This document shows, one piece after another, positions 1-7,227 of a stretch of 17,192 bases of DNA (the stretch's first letter is position 1; each line of letters starts with the position of its first letter). Where the stretch lies: NCBI GenBank assembly GCA_045594105.1, contig JAZNXY010000048.1, positions 1 through 17,192 on the forward strand, in the 5' to 3' direction. This stretch comes from URNF01 sp045594105 (GTDB lineage: Bacteria; Bacillota; Clostridia; Oscillospirales; Acutalibacteraceae). The translations under genes were made by a program, and so were the position numbers. Under the pieces are notes generated by a model that ran no database searches, was not told the DNA's origin, and worked only from the letters and a program-made list of their open reading frames with translations.

Positions 1-319
1 CAGAACTCTGACCGAGGGTAGCACGGTTCAGGCTTTTGCCGTAACCGGTTACCATATCAAAATTCTTATTCATCCACGCAGCGATCGCTTTATCGGTCGC
101 GGTGGTGTAACCTGTGCGATAGGTGGTAGCGTCAGCGTATACGCCGCATTCTTCCGCAATCGCTGCAAGGTCACTGAAGTCCGCTGTAAATTTTGAAGCT
201 TCAGCGTTTTCGCCCTCTGCAGCCGCAGGTAAAACCATGCTGCCGAGGAGCAAACCGCATAGCAGCGACAAGTTGAGAACAACTGCGCCAATGCGTTTTC
301 CGAATGAAGCTTTTTTCAT
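1..319 (-). CDS. Secreted protein of unknown function, N-terminal part (cut by window edge)
   Basis: The frame starts at ATG 319-317 behind GGAGAGAGACCC and stays open for 106 codons to the window edge, so the C-terminus is missing. The N-terminus is a clear Sec signal peptide: a basic stretch (MKKASFGKR), a hydrophobic core of about 20 residues (IGAVVLNLSLLCGLLLGSMV), and a likely signal peptidase I site after Ala-Ala-Ala near residue 34, before Glu-Gly. The Cys in the core is not in a good lipobox, so a lipoprotein is unlikely. The visible mature part (for example AAWMNKNFDMVTGYGKSLNR) matches no family I can name. It has its own promoter at 379-407 and lies beyond the terminator of the ribosomal cluster, so it is a separate unit that may act outside the membrane. 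I am confident that it is a gene; its function is unknown. Confidence 0.75.
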   Translation of the reverse strand, partial: MKKASFGKRIGAVVLNLSLLCGLLLGSMVLPAAAEGENAEASKFTADFSDLAAIAEECGVYADATTYRTGYTTATDKAIAAWMNKNFDMVTGYGKSLNRATLGQSS

Positions 320-378
320 GGGTCTCTCTCCTTCTGCTTTATTGTATTCCTCTCTCAAGGAAATATCTTTGCATAATA

Positions 379-407
379 ATTTTACCTTTTACAGTGGTTT
401 TCATCAA
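379..407 (-). promoter_or_regulatory. Sigma-70/SigA-type promoter for the secreted-protein gene
   Basis: Read on the minus strand, there is a -35 box TTGATG (407-402), a spacer of exactly 17 nt, and a -10 box TAAAAT (384-379). The expected transcription start is near 371-373, giving a leader of roughly 50 nt before the ATG at 319. It lies just downstream of the supercluster terminator, as expected for a new transcription unit. Confidence 0.6.
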
Positions 408-490
408 TGTGTAAACTGCTGATTTTAAGAGCTTCTTTCCGTTGATTTCCCAATGACCTCGTTGCGTTACCGTAGTGTAAAAGCACAAAT

Positions 491-525
491 AAAAACCCGC
501 TGTGTCGAAAGACACAGCGGGTTTT
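491..525 (-). terminator. Intrinsic terminator of the ribosomal protein supercluster
   Basis: An 11-bp perfect stem (CCCGCTGTGTC at 496-506 with GACACAGCGGG at 511-521) closes a 4-nt loop. On the minus strand it is followed by TTTTT (495-491) and preceded by AAAA. It lies 20 nt past the rplQ stop codon, so it ends the S10-spc-alpha transcript. The flanking A and T runs are nearly symmetric, so it could also stop transcripts from the opposite direction. Confidence 0.93.
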
Positions 526-545
526 ATACGTTTGATATAAAATAC

Positions 546-890
546 TTATTTCACCAATTCGATGATAGCCATTTCAGCGGCGTCGCCGCGACGGGCACCC
601 ACCTTGATGATGCGGGTGTAACCGCCCTTGCGGTCTGCGTAAGCAGGCGCAATTTCGTCAAACAATTTTTTGCACACGTCCTCTTTGGTAACAAACGCAT
701 ATACGAGGCGTTTGTTTGCGAGGGTGGGCTCTTTTGCGATGGTGATCATTTTTTCCGCCATGGAACGTACTTCTTTAGCACGGGTCACGGTGGTCTCGAT
801 TCTGCCGTTTTCCAGCAAGAAAGTCACCATAGCTCTGAGCATTGCCATTCGGGAAGCAGTCGGTCTGCCGAGCTTTCTGGTTCCGGGCAT
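546..890 (-). CDS. rplQ: 50S ribosomal protein L17
   Basis: A 114-residue L17, a large-subunit protein located near the exit of the peptide tunnel. It is recognised from the N-terminal MPGTRKLGRPTASRMAMLRA, the following TFLLENGRIETTVTRAKEVR segment and the C-terminal acidic end. The length matches the compact bacterial form of about 115-120 residues. The ATG at 890 follows AAAAAGGAGTG, and the gene starts 32 nt after the rpoA stop. It is the last gene of the alpha segment, its usual place. The next element downstream is a strong terminator. The cobalt-type ECF transporter genes (ecfA/ecfT) and truA that often follow rplQ in Firmicutes are absent here. Confidence 0.97.
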   Translation of the reverse strand: MPGTRKLGRPTASRMAMLRAMVTFLLENGRIETTVTRAKEVRSMAEKMITIAKEPTLANKRLVYAFVTKEDVCKKLFDEIAPAYADRKGGYTRIIKVGARRGDAAEMAIIELVK

Positions 891-922
891 GTATATTCAC
901 TCCTTTTTAGTGTCACACACTC

Positions 923-1876
923 TTATTCTTCTTCTTGGCTCAAGGTAAATCCTAAGGAAGCAAGTTTATTAACCACTTCTTCAAGGGATTTACGGCCCAG
1001 GTTACGCACCTTCATCATATCCTCTTCGGTCTTGTTGATGAGGTCGCCCACCGTATTGATGCCTGCACGTTTCAGGCAGTTGAAAGAACGAACCGAAAGA
1101 TCGAGCTCTTCGATGGTCATTTCCAGAAGACCGTCTTTCTGGTTGTCTTCTTTGTTCACCATAATGGGGCTGCCCGCATACATATCGCCGGAAAGATCGA
1201 CGAACAGTTCGAGATGCTCCATAATAATCTTCGCCGCCAGGGAAACGGCCTCTTTAGCACTGATAGTGCCGTTGGTCCATACTTCCAGGGTCAGCTTGTT
1301 GAAGTCGGTGATCTGGCCCACACGGGTGTTTTCCACGGTGTAGTTTACCTTCTCTACAGGGGTGTAGATGGAGTCTGCCGGAATAACACTGATAACGGGA
1401 GCCATGTTCTGCTTGTTCATCTCGGCGGAGACATAACCTCTGCCTTTGTCAAGGGTAATTTCCATGTACAGCTTAGCGCCTTCGCCCAAGGTGGCGATGT
1501 GCATATCGGGATTCAGAATTTCGACTTCGCTGTCACATTTGATGGTGCCTGCGGTAACCTCGCAAGCGCCTTCCGCTTCAACGTACACGGTTTTCGGGCC
1601 TTCGCCGTTGATTTTTGCGGTCAAACCCTTAATATTCAAGATGATCTCGGTTACATCCTCTTTCACACCTTCGATGGTGGAAAATTCGTGCAGGATGCCG
1701 TCGATTTTCACCGAAGTGACGGCAACACCCGGCAGAGAGGAAAGCAACACACGACGCAAACTGTTGCCGAGCGTGGTGCCGTATCCTCTTTCTAACGGCT
1801 CAATGACAAATTTGCCATAGGTGCCGTCGGGAGCGAGATCCAATGCTTCGATTCTGGGCTTTTCAATTTCAATCAT
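923..1876 (-). CDS. rpoA: DNA-directed RNA polymerase subunit alpha
   Basis: A 317-residue alpha subunit. Residues 1 to about 230 form the N-terminal assembly domain, including the conserved RGYGTTLGNSLRRVLLSSLPG region used for dimerisation and for docking the beta and beta-prime subunits. After a linker, residues from about 258 form the C-terminal helix-hairpin-helix domain that contacts UP-element DNA and activators. VRSFNCLKRAGI carries the residues equivalent to E. coli R265, N268 and C269, and RNLGRKSLEE follows. The ATG at 1876 has the SD AAGGAGGG. The gene is preceded by an unusually long 140-nt spacer after rpsD that contains hairpins, which may tune RpoA levels separately from the ribosomal proteins. 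Confidence 0.98.
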   Translation of the reverse strand: MIEIEKPRIEALDLAPDGTYGKFVIEPLERGYGTTLGNSLRRVLLSSLPGVAVTSVKIDGILHEFSTIEGVKEDVTEIILNIKGLTAKINGEGPKTVYVEAEGACEVTAGTIKCDSEVEILNPDMHIATLGEGAKLYMEITLDKGRGYVSAEMNKQNMAPVISVIPADSIYTPVEKVNYTVENTRVGQITDFNKLTLEVWTNGTISAKEAVSLAAKIIMEHLELFVDLSGDMYAGSPIMVNKEDNQKDGLLEMTIEELDLSVRSFNCLKRAGINTVGDLINKTEEDMMKVRNLGRKSLEEVVNKLASLGFTLSQEEE

Positions 1877-2016
1877 CCAAAACCCTCCTTACAGTTACAT
1901 TCCGACTATAAAAGTCGTGATATGATATCTTGTTTTCCTGTGTCTTACGTTCTCTTGGTCGAAAAACTCTCCCCGCAACGCAAATTGCGGGGCAAGTAAC
2001 CCTGACAAAGCAGTGA
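1877..2016 (-). promoter_or_regulatory. Structured rpsD-rpoA spacer with two hairpins
   Basis: This is the longest internal gap in the cluster apart from rpsJ-rplC. It holds an 8-bp stem, CCCCGCAA (1971-1978) with TTGCGGGG (1985-1992) around a 6-nt loop. On the transcribed strand it is followed 4 nt later by TTTTT (1966-1962). A second 5-bp stem, CGACT/AGTCG (1903-1917), lies close to the rpoA SD. The first hairpin could be a weak terminator or an RNA-stabilising structure. I see no convincing promoter boxes. Confidence 0.45.
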
Positions 2017-2646
2017 TTACTTGGAGTACAATTCGACGATGAGGGTTTCTTCGATCGGCAGGTCGATATCTTCGCGGTTAGCGAGAGAAACAACCTTCGC
2101 TTCCATGTTGGCACGATCGAGATCAAGCCACTGCGGTACCGGACGAGAGCTGTTTGCTTCGATGATACCCTTGATTTTGCCCAGCTGACGGCTGCCTTCT
2201 TTGATAGCCACAACCTGACCCGGTTTTACCAGGTAGGAGGGGACATTCACTTTGCGGCCGTTAACGGTGAAGTGACCCTGGGTTACCAGCTGACGTGCTT
2301 CGGCACGGGAAGCGGCAAAGCCCAAACGATACACTACGTTGTCAAGACGGGATTCGAGCAAGCGGAGCAAATTTTCACCCGCCTGGCCTTCCATCTTAGT
2401 AGCCAGTTCGAAATAATGACGGAACTGACCTTCCAGCACGCCGTAATAACGACGGGCAAACTGCTTGGTGCGCAGCTGCTTGCCGTATTCGGAAGCTTTC
2501 TTGTTACGCGCCTGGCCGTGCTGGCCGGGAGCATAGGCACGACGCTCGATAGCGCACTTGCCGGTATAGCATCTTTCACCCTTCAAAAAGAGTTTCTGTC
2601 CTTCGCGGCGGCAAAGTCTGCACACCGCACCGGTATATCTTGCCAT
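2017..2646 (-). CDS. rpsD: 30S ribosomal protein S4
   Basis: A 209-residue S4, a primary 16S rRNA binder that nucleates the 30S body and lines the mRNA entry site. The N-terminus MARYTGAVCRLCRREG begins a zinc-binding set Cys9, Cys12, Cys26, Cys31, so this is the zinc (C+) form. The S4 RNA-binding domain lies around residues 96-160 (RLDNVVYRLGFAASRAEARQ onward). The ATG at 2646 is preceded by AGGAGGTGCAACCAAT. Its position between rpsK and rpoA is the arrangement of E. coli and many Clostridia, unlike Bacillus subtilis, where rpsD stands alone. In E. coli S4 is the translational repressor of this segment; whether that holds here cannot be read from the sequence. Confidence 0.98.
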   Translation of the reverse strand: MARYTGAVCRLCRREGQKLFLKGERCYTGKCAIERRAYAPGQHGQARNKKASEYGKQLRTKQFARRYYGVLEGQFRHYFELATKMEGQAGENLLRLLESRLDNVVYRLGFAASRAEARQLVTQGHFTVNGRKVNVPSYLVKPGQVVAIKEGSRQLGKIKGIIEANSSRPVPQWLDLDRANMEAKVVSLANREDIDLPIEETLIVELYSK

Positions 2647-2670
2647 ATTGGTTGCACCTCCTGATAATTG

Positions 2671-3078
2671 TTATACGCGTCTTCTCTTGGGAGGACGGCA
2701 TCCGTTGTGCGGAATGGGGGTTACGTCTTTGATCATGGTAACCTCCAGACCTGCAGCCTGCAGAGCACGGATGGCGGCTTCACGGCCGGCACCGGGGCCC
2801 TTTACATATACTTCCACAGTTTTCAGACCGTGTTCCATAGCCGCTTTGGCAGCGGTTTCAGCAGCACTCTGAGCGGCAAAGGGAGTGGACTTGCGGGAAC
2901 CGCGGAAGCCCAATTCACCTGCGCTGGCCCAAGAAAGAGCGTTGCCCTGGGTATCGGTGATGGTAACAATGGTATTGTTGAACGTGGACTGGATATGTGC
3001 GGCGCCACGCTCAATGTTTTTGCGTTCTTTGCGACGACGGGTGGTAGCACCCTTGCGTGCAGTAGTCTTAGCAGCCAT
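2671..3078 (-). CDS. rpsK: 30S ribosomal protein S11
   Basis: A 135-residue S11, a protein of the 30S platform that helps form the mRNA exit channel. Diagnostic parts are the segment HIQSTFNNTIVTITDTQGNA near residue 28, the block GFRGSRKSTPFAAQ, and the invariant C-terminal tail HNGCRPPKRRRV. The N-terminus is basic (MAAKTTARKGATTRRRKERK), as in other Firmicute S11 proteins. The ATG at 3078 follows GGAGGGATAGTAA. It starts 16 nt after rpsM and is followed 24 nt later by rpsD. Confidence 0.98.
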   Translation of the reverse strand: MAAKTTARKGATTRRRKERKNIERGAAHIQSTFNNTIVTITDTQGNALSWASAGELGFRGSRKSTPFAAQSAAETAAKAAMEHGLKTVEVYVKGPGAGREAAIRALQAAGLEVTMIKDVTPIPHNGCRPPKRRRV

Positions 3079-3094
3079 TTACTATCCCTCCTGC

Positions 3095-3463
3095 TTACTT
3101 CTTCTTGTTGGCAATGGTCTTCTTCGGGCCCTTACGGGTACGCGCGTTGGTCTTGGAGCGCTGACCGCGAACCGGCAGACCTTTGCGGTGACGGAGGCCG
3201 CGATAGCAGCCGATTTCGATAAGGGTTTTGATATCCATTGCAACTTCACGGCGGAGGTCACCCTCTACCTTATAGTTGTCGTCAATGTGCTCACGGAGCT
3301 TGGAAACGTCGTCCTCGCTCAGGTCACGCACGCGGGTATCCGGGTTAACACCGGTTGCGGCGAGAATATCGCAAGCAGATTTACGGCCGATGCCGTAGAT
3401 GTAGGTCAGGCCGATTTCGACACGTTTGTCTCTGGGTAAATCAACACCAGCAATACGAGCCAT
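3095..3463 (-). CDS. rpsM: 30S ribosomal protein S13
   Basis: A 122-residue S13 from the 30S head. It forms inter-subunit bridges with L5, and its basic tail contacts P-site tRNA. It starts MARIAGVDLPRDKRVEIGLT, contains the helix-hairpin-helix signature YIYGIGRKSACDILAATGV, and has the conserved GLRHRKGLPVRGQRSKTNAR near the C-terminus, ending in a lysine-rich tail. The ATG at 3463 follows AAGGAAGGAATGTAACT. It is the first gene of the alpha segment, 39 nt after rpmJ, with no separate promoter visible. Confidence 0.98.
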   Translation of the reverse strand: MARIAGVDLPRDKRVEIGLTYIYGIGRKSACDILAATGVNPDTRVRDLSEDDVSKLREHIDDNYKVEGDLRREVAMDIKTLIEIGCYRGLRHRKGLPVRGQRSKTNARTRKGPKKTIANKKK

Positions 3464-3502
3464 AGTTACATTCCTTCCTTTCGCTTCGATACAAACAAGG
3501 GA

Positions 3503-3616
3503 TTAACCCTGACGCTGTTTGTGCTTCGGATTTTCGCAAATCACCATCACGCGACCTTTGCGCTTGATGATTTTGCATTTTTCGCAAATTTTCTTAACAG
3601 AAGGTCTGACTTTCAT
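3503..3616 (-). CDS. rpmJ: 50S ribosomal protein L36
   Basis: A 37-residue protein that translates as MKVRPSVKKICEKCKIIKRK followed by GRVMVICENPKHKQRQG and a TAA stop. This is the canonical zinc-ribbon L36, with metal ligands Cys11, Cys14, Cys27 and His32. It is the smallest large-subunit protein and stabilises 23S rRNA folding. The ATG at 3616-3614 follows the SD AAAGGAGGTATTCTT. It lies between infA and rpsM, its standard place. Only the zinc-type gene is present here; a zinc-free paralogue could exist elsewhere. Confidence 0.97.
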   Translation of the reverse strand: MKVRPSVKKICEKCKIIKRKGRVMVICENPKHKQRQG

Positions 3617-3716
3617 TAAGAATACCTCCTTTGCACGTGTGTGCAATTGTTATCCGGATATATTTTTGCCGCCATGTCACTCCGGTGTAACACCGCGGTG
3701 GGTCTTGCCTGTCGTC
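3617..3716 (-). promoter_or_regulatory. infA-rpmJ spacer with small hairpins
   Basis: A 100-nt gap inside an otherwise tight cluster. A 6-bp stem, TTGCAC (3631-3636) with GTGCAA (3641-3646), sits directly against the rpmJ Shine-Dalgarno (3624-3630). A shorter CGGTG-TAA-CACCG stem lies nearer infA. They may separate or tune translation of rpmJ. No promoter or T-run terminator is evident. Confidence 0.3.
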
Positions 3717-3935
3717 TTATTTCGTACGCCAGGTGATCCGCCCTTTTGTCAGATCATAAGGGGACATTTCTACTGTCACCTTATCGCCCGGCAGGATGCG
3801 GATATAGTTCATACGCAACTTACCGGAAATGTGGGCCAAAATTTTATGGCCATTTGCCAGCTCTACCTGGAACGTCGCGTTAGGCAACGCTTCGATAACG
3901 GTACCTTCCAGTTCGATGACATCCGATTTGGACAT
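3717..3935 (-). CDS. infA: Translation initiation factor IF-1
   Basis: A 72-residue IF-1 with a single OB-fold (S1-like) domain. It binds the 30S A site during initiation and acts with IF-2 and IF-3. The full protein matches the family length and pattern: MSKSDVIELEGTVIEALPNA, then FQVELANGHKILAHISGKLR with the conserved HISGK-R-YIRI-PGD segment, ending TKGRITWRTK. The ATG at 3935 follows TAGGAGGTAACTCTC. It starts 17 nt after map. The ribosomal-type KOW protein found between map and infA in some Bacilli is absent. Confidence 0.98.
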   Translation of the reverse strand: MSKSDVIELEGTVIEALPNATFQVELANGHKILAHISGKLRMNYIRILPGDKVTVEMSPYDLTKGRITWRTK

Positions 3936-3952
3936 GAGAGTTACCTCCTATT

Positions 3953-4699
3953 TCAAGGTCTGGTCAAAATAACCGGACCGTCGGGCGTTATCGCCACTGT
4001 GTGCTCAAAATGTGCGGACAGCTTGCCGTCTTTGGTGACCGTGGTCCAGCCGTCACCGAGGATTTTGACCTCGTGAGTGCCGACGTTGATCATCGGTTCG
4101 ATGGCAAGGGTCATACCGGGTGTAAGGCGTGTGCCTCGCCCGGGTGTACCGAAATTGGGTACGCTGGGGTCTTCGTGTAGGTCCGTGCCTACTCCGTGGC
4201 CGACGAACTGCCGTACCACCGAGTAACCACGCTCCTCGACATACCTCTGAACAGCCGCACCGATGTCCCCAATGCGATTGCCGGGGGCAGCGGCACGAAT
4301 GCCTTCGTAAAGACTTGCTTCGGTGGCTTCCATTAACGCTTTGGCTTCCTTGGAAACATCGCCCGCAGCAAATGTTGCGGCGTTGTCACCGTGAAATCCG
4401 TTAAAATAAGCACCGACATCAATGCTGACGATATCGCCGGCTTTGATCACCTGTTTACCGGGTATGCCGTGGATAACCGTGTCATTTACGGAAATACAGG
4501 CACCGGCAGGGAATCCGCCGTATCCCAAAAACGAGGGTGTTGCACCCGTGCTTTCGATATACTTGCGAATGATACGATCAATCTCCGCGGTGGTCACACC
4601 GGGTTCGACCGCCTTGCCGCCCTCCTGCAGTGCTCGCGCCGAGATAACACATGCTTCCCGCATGAGCTTCAAATCCCGACTGCTCTTAACAGTAATCAT
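3953..4699 (-). CDS. map: Methionine aminopeptidase, type I
   Basis: A 248-residue enzyme that removes the initiator methionine from nascent cytosolic proteins. It has the pita-bread fold with a dinuclear metal site. The expected ligands are all present: Asp94 (VSIDVGAYFNG), Asp105 (GDNAATF), His168 (VGHGVG), Glu201 (AIEPM) and Glu232 (HFEHTVAITPDGP). The substrate-side His77 (IHGIP) and His175 are also present. The N-terminus MITVKSSRDLKLMREA is the short form without a SEC-C zinc extension. The ATG at 4699 lies 2 nt past the adk stop, with its SD (GAGGG) inside the end of adk, so the two genes are probably translationally coupled. Confidence 0.98.
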   Translation of the reverse strand: MITVKSSRDLKLMREACVISARALQEGGKAVEPGVTTAEIDRIIRKYIESTGATPSFLGYGGFPAGACISVNDTVIHGIPGKQVIKAGDIVSIDVGAYFNGFHGDNAATFAAGDVSKEAKALMEATEASLYEGIRAAAPGNRIGDIGAAVQRYVEERGYSVVRQFVGHGVGTDLHEDPSVPNFGTPGRGTRLTPGMTLAIEPMINVGTHEVKILGDGWTTVTKDGKLSAHFEHTVAITPDGPVILTRP

Positions 4700-4701
4700 T
4701 C

Positions 4702-5334
4702 TTAGCCCTCAATCGCTGCAAGGGTCAATCTGGTGGTGTCAGCCAGTTCTTCCTGGCCTTCCACGATAACCAGCTTGCCGCACGCCTCATAGTAACCTTT
4801 GAGGGGTTCGGTCTGTTCGTGATACTCTAAAAGACGAGCCGCTACCGTATCCGGATGGTCATCCTTGCGTTGTACGAGGGTGCTGCCGCAATGGTCGCAA
4901 ACGCCTTCTACCTTGGACTTTTTATAGTCGATGTGGTAGGTGGCACCGCAATCCAAGCATACACGGCGGCCCGATACACGGCGGGCAATCTTCTCGTCGG
5001 CAACCTCAATGTCGATTACCTTGTCGATAATGATACCCATCCGGTCAAGCGCCTCGGCCTGCGGAATGGTACGGGGGAAACCGTCCAAAATGAAACCGTT
5101 TTTGCAATCGTCCTCGGCCAAGCGGTCCTTGATAATACCAATAACCACTTCGTCGGGAACGAGTTTACCGGCTTCGATGTACGCTTTCGCCGCACGACCC
5201 ATCTCAGAGCCGCTCTTCAACGCTGCACGGATAATGTTACCCGTGGAGATGGTGGGGATGCCCAGCTTTTCGCTGATAATCTCCGCTTGTGTTCCTTTAC
5301 CGGCACCGGGGGCGCCAAGCAGAATCAACTTCAT
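4702..5334 (-). CDS. adk: Adenylate kinase (zinc-lid form)
   Basis: A 210-residue adenylate kinase catalysing ATP + AMP = 2 ADP in the cytoplasm. The P-loop GAPGAGKGT spans residues 7-15, the AMP-binding site includes STGNIIR (about 30-36), and DGFPRT is at 84-89. The long LID domain carries a structural zinc site of four cysteines (Cys126, Cys129, Cys146, Cys149), typical of Gram-positive enzymes. I start the gene at ATG 5334 (MKLILLGAPG) behind AAAGGAAGT. An upstream in-frame ATG at 5388 would add 18 unrelated residues encoded partly by the intergenic hairpin. The secY-adk-map order is standard in Gram-positive spc clusters. Confidence 0.97.
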   Translation of the reverse strand: MKLILLGAPGAGKGTQAEIISEKLGIPTISTGNIIRAALKSGSEMGRAAKAYIEAGKLVPDEVVIGIIKDRLAEDDCKNGFILDGFPRTIPQAEALDRMGIIIDKVIDIEVADEKIARRVSGRRVCLDCGATYHIDYKKSKVEGVCDHCGSTLVQRKDDHPDTVAARLLEYHEQTEPLKGYYEACGKLVIVEGQEELADTTRLTLAAIEG

Positions 5335-5353
5335 AATAGTTACTTCCTTTCGC

Positions 5354-5402
5354 GTCACGCTCACACCGCCTTCGGTGCCACACGGCACCGAAGCGGCGTG
5401 AC
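5354..5402 (-). repeat. Long intergenic hairpin between secY and adk
   Basis: A 9-bp perfect inner stem, TTCGGTGCC (5371-5379) with GGCACCGAA (5384-5392), encloses ACAC. It continues outward through paired CCG/CGG segments with one bulge. GTCACGC (5354-5360) and GCGTGAC (5396-5402) can add a further 7 bp at the base. No T-run follows on the transcribed strand, so it does not look like an intrinsic terminator. It fits an RNA-processing or stability hairpin, or a small palindromic repeat. Confidence 0.65.
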
Positions 5403-5422
5403 TGTTTATGTCGGATAAAGGT

Positions 5423-6760
5423 TTATTCGAGGAAGCCCTTGTGATGACGCATCATCATCTGGCTCTCGATCTGCTGAGTGGTTTCCAGAGCAACACCAAC
5501 AACGATCATGATGGAGGTGCCGCCGAGGGTCAACCCGTAGATGCCGCTGAACTTACCGAACAAGCTCGGGAACAGCGCAATAACACCTAAGAACAAAGCA
5601 CCGATGAAAGTGACCTTGTTGATAACCTTCTTCATATACTCCACAGTCGGTTCGCCCGGACGGTAGCCCGGAATCGCACCCGAGTTTTTGCGGAGATTGT
5701 TTGCCATTTCAGTAGGATCGTACTGAATGGTCACATAGAAGTAGGCGAAGCCGATAATCATCAGGAAATACGCAATAATGTAGAACCAGCTGTCCTGTCT
5801 GAACGCGTTGAAGAACCAATTGTTGGTCTTTTCGGCGTTGTTGATGAAGGACGCGATGATGGACGGCAAAGAAATGATCGAAGACGCCAAAATGATCGGC
5901 ATAACACCGGACATATTGACCTTGATCGGAATAAAGGTGTTCTGACCGCCGTACATTTTGCGACCGACAACCTTTTTCGCATACTGAATCGGGATGCGGC
6001 GTTCTGCATCGTTCATAAACACGATAAACGCAATAATTGCGAGGAACAGAATCAGTACCACAGGCACCAAAACAATATACTTAACAGCGGCGCTGCCTGC
6101 AGATTCCAACTGCTGAATACCGCCTTCCCAGAAGTACGCCCACAAGGTAGACGCAGCAACAGGGATGCGGGACAGGATACCGGCGAACAGCAAAATGGAA
6201 ATGCCGTTGCCGATGCCGCGGTCATTGATTTGTTCACCCAGCCACATAACCAGCGTAGAGCCGGCAGTGAAGCACAGGATGATAACCACTGCAGAGAAAA
6301 TCGTAGCAAATACACTGCTGTTAGCAGCTTTTACGATAGCGCCGTCATACTGTGCGCTTCTCAGCAGGAAGTAGTAAGCCGTACCGAGCATCAAACCGAG
6401 CACAACCGTGAACACACGGGTGACTTTGTTGAGCTTTTTGCGGCCTTCCATACCCTCTTTTGCCCAACGTTCGAGAACGGGGATTGCCACCGTCAGCAGC
6501 TGAATAATAATGCTACTGTTGATGTAGGGGGTGATGGACAGTGCAAATAAGCTGGCGTTGGAAAAACCGCCGCCGGATACCATCGTAACGATACCCATAA
6601 AGTCGCTGCTGTTTCTGCTGGCTTCTGCCACTACCGAAGCGTCCACAAACGGGACGGTAATCACGGAACCGATCCGGAAGATAAGCACGATTAAGAGCGT
6701 AAACAAAATCTTCTTGCGAAGGTCTACGATCTTCCATGCATTTCTCAGGGTCTGGAACAT
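5423..6760 (-). CDS. secY: Preprotein translocase channel subunit SecY
   Basis: A 445-residue integral membrane protein forming the protein-conducting channel of the Sec translocon with SecE and SecG. About ten hydrophobic segments are visible, roughly at 17-36, 69-91, 116-134, 150-170, 185-203, 225-250, 282-305, 325-345, 382-400 and 405-425. Family signatures are the plug/TM2 region (GFSNASLFALSITPYINSS, 65-83), GEQINDRGIGNGISIL (175-190), the cytosolic loop RRIPIQYAKK (254-263), which lies in a region that contacts ribosomes and SecA, and GTSIMIVVGVALETTQQ near the C-terminus. The ATG at 6760 is one base after the rplO stop, with its SD (GAGGTGA) inside rplO. Confidence 0.98.
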   Translation of the reverse strand: MFQTLRNAWKIVDLRKKILFTLLIVLIFRIGSVITVPFVDASVVAEASRNSSDFMGIVTMVSGGGFSNASLFALSITPYINSSIIIQLLTVAIPVLERWAKEGMEGRKKLNKVTRVFTVVLGLMLGTAYYFLLRSAQYDGAIVKAANSSVFATIFSAVVIILCFTAGSTLVMWLGEQINDRGIGNGISILLFAGILSRIPVAASTLWAYFWEGGIQQLESAGSAAVKYIVLVPVVLILFLAIIAFIVFMNDAERRIPIQYAKKVVGRKMYGGQNTFIPIKVNMSGVMPIILASSIISLPSIIASFINNAEKTNNWFFNAFRQDSWFYIIAYFLMIIGFAYFYVTIQYDPTEMANNLRKNSGAIPGYRPGEPTVEYMKKVINKVTFIGALFLGVIALFPSLFGKFSGIYGLTLGGTSIMIVVGVALETTQQIESQMMMRHHKGFLE

Positions 6761-6761
6761 G

Positions 6762-7202
6762 TTAGATCACCTCGGCCTTTCCGCCCGCCGCCTCGATTTT
6801 CTCTTTGGCAGACTCGGAGAAAGCGGAAACCTTCACCGTCAGTTTCTTGTCAACTTTGCCGTTGCCCAGGATCTTGACGCCGTTTTCAATGTTCTTAACA
6901 ATACCTTTCGCTTTCAATGCAGCAGCATCCACTACCGCACCGTCTTCAAAAGCGTTAAGAGCACTTAAGTTAATCGCAACACATTTGGTTGCAAAGATGT
7001 TGTTGAAACCTCTTTTGGGAACACGGCGCTGAAGCGGCATCTGACCGCCTTCAAAGCCGGGACGCATGCTGCTACCCGAGCGAGCGTGCTGACCTTTGTG
7101 TCCCTTGCCTGCGGTTTTGCCCCAACCGGAACCATGACCGCGGCCGATTCTTTTGGCACCCTTCACAGAGCCGGGTGCCGGAGAAAGCTCATTCAGCTTC
7201 AT
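6762..7202 (-). CDS. rplO: 50S ribosomal protein L15
   Basis: A 146-residue L15, a late-assembly large-subunit protein. The N-terminal half is the usual Gly/Arg/Lys-rich extension (RIGRGHGSGWGKTAGKGHKG, then SGSSMRPGFEGGQMPLQRRV). The C-terminal globular part ends in AGGKAEVI. I place the start at ATG 7202 (MKLNELSPAPGSVKGAKRIG), which has AAGGAGGTGCGACAAATT before it. An in-frame start four codons upstream at 7214 would fall inside the Shine-Dalgarno region. It is followed almost directly by secY, the conserved pairing. Confidence 0.97.
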   Translation of the reverse strand: MKLNELSPAPGSVKGAKRIGRGHGSGWGKTAGKGHKGQHARSGSSMRPGFEGGQMPLQRRVPKRGFNNIFATKCVAINLSALNAFEDGAVVDAAALKAKGIVKNIENGVKILGNGKVDKKLTVKVSAFSESAKEKIEAAGGKAEVI

Positions 7203-7227
7203 AATTTGTCGCACCTCCTTGCTGGTT

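Noticed and set aside
5335..5388. Longer adenylate kinase start at 5388
   Set aside because: The 18 extra residues come partly from the intergenic hairpin, and the family N-terminus (MKLILLGAPG) begins at 5334 with its own SD.
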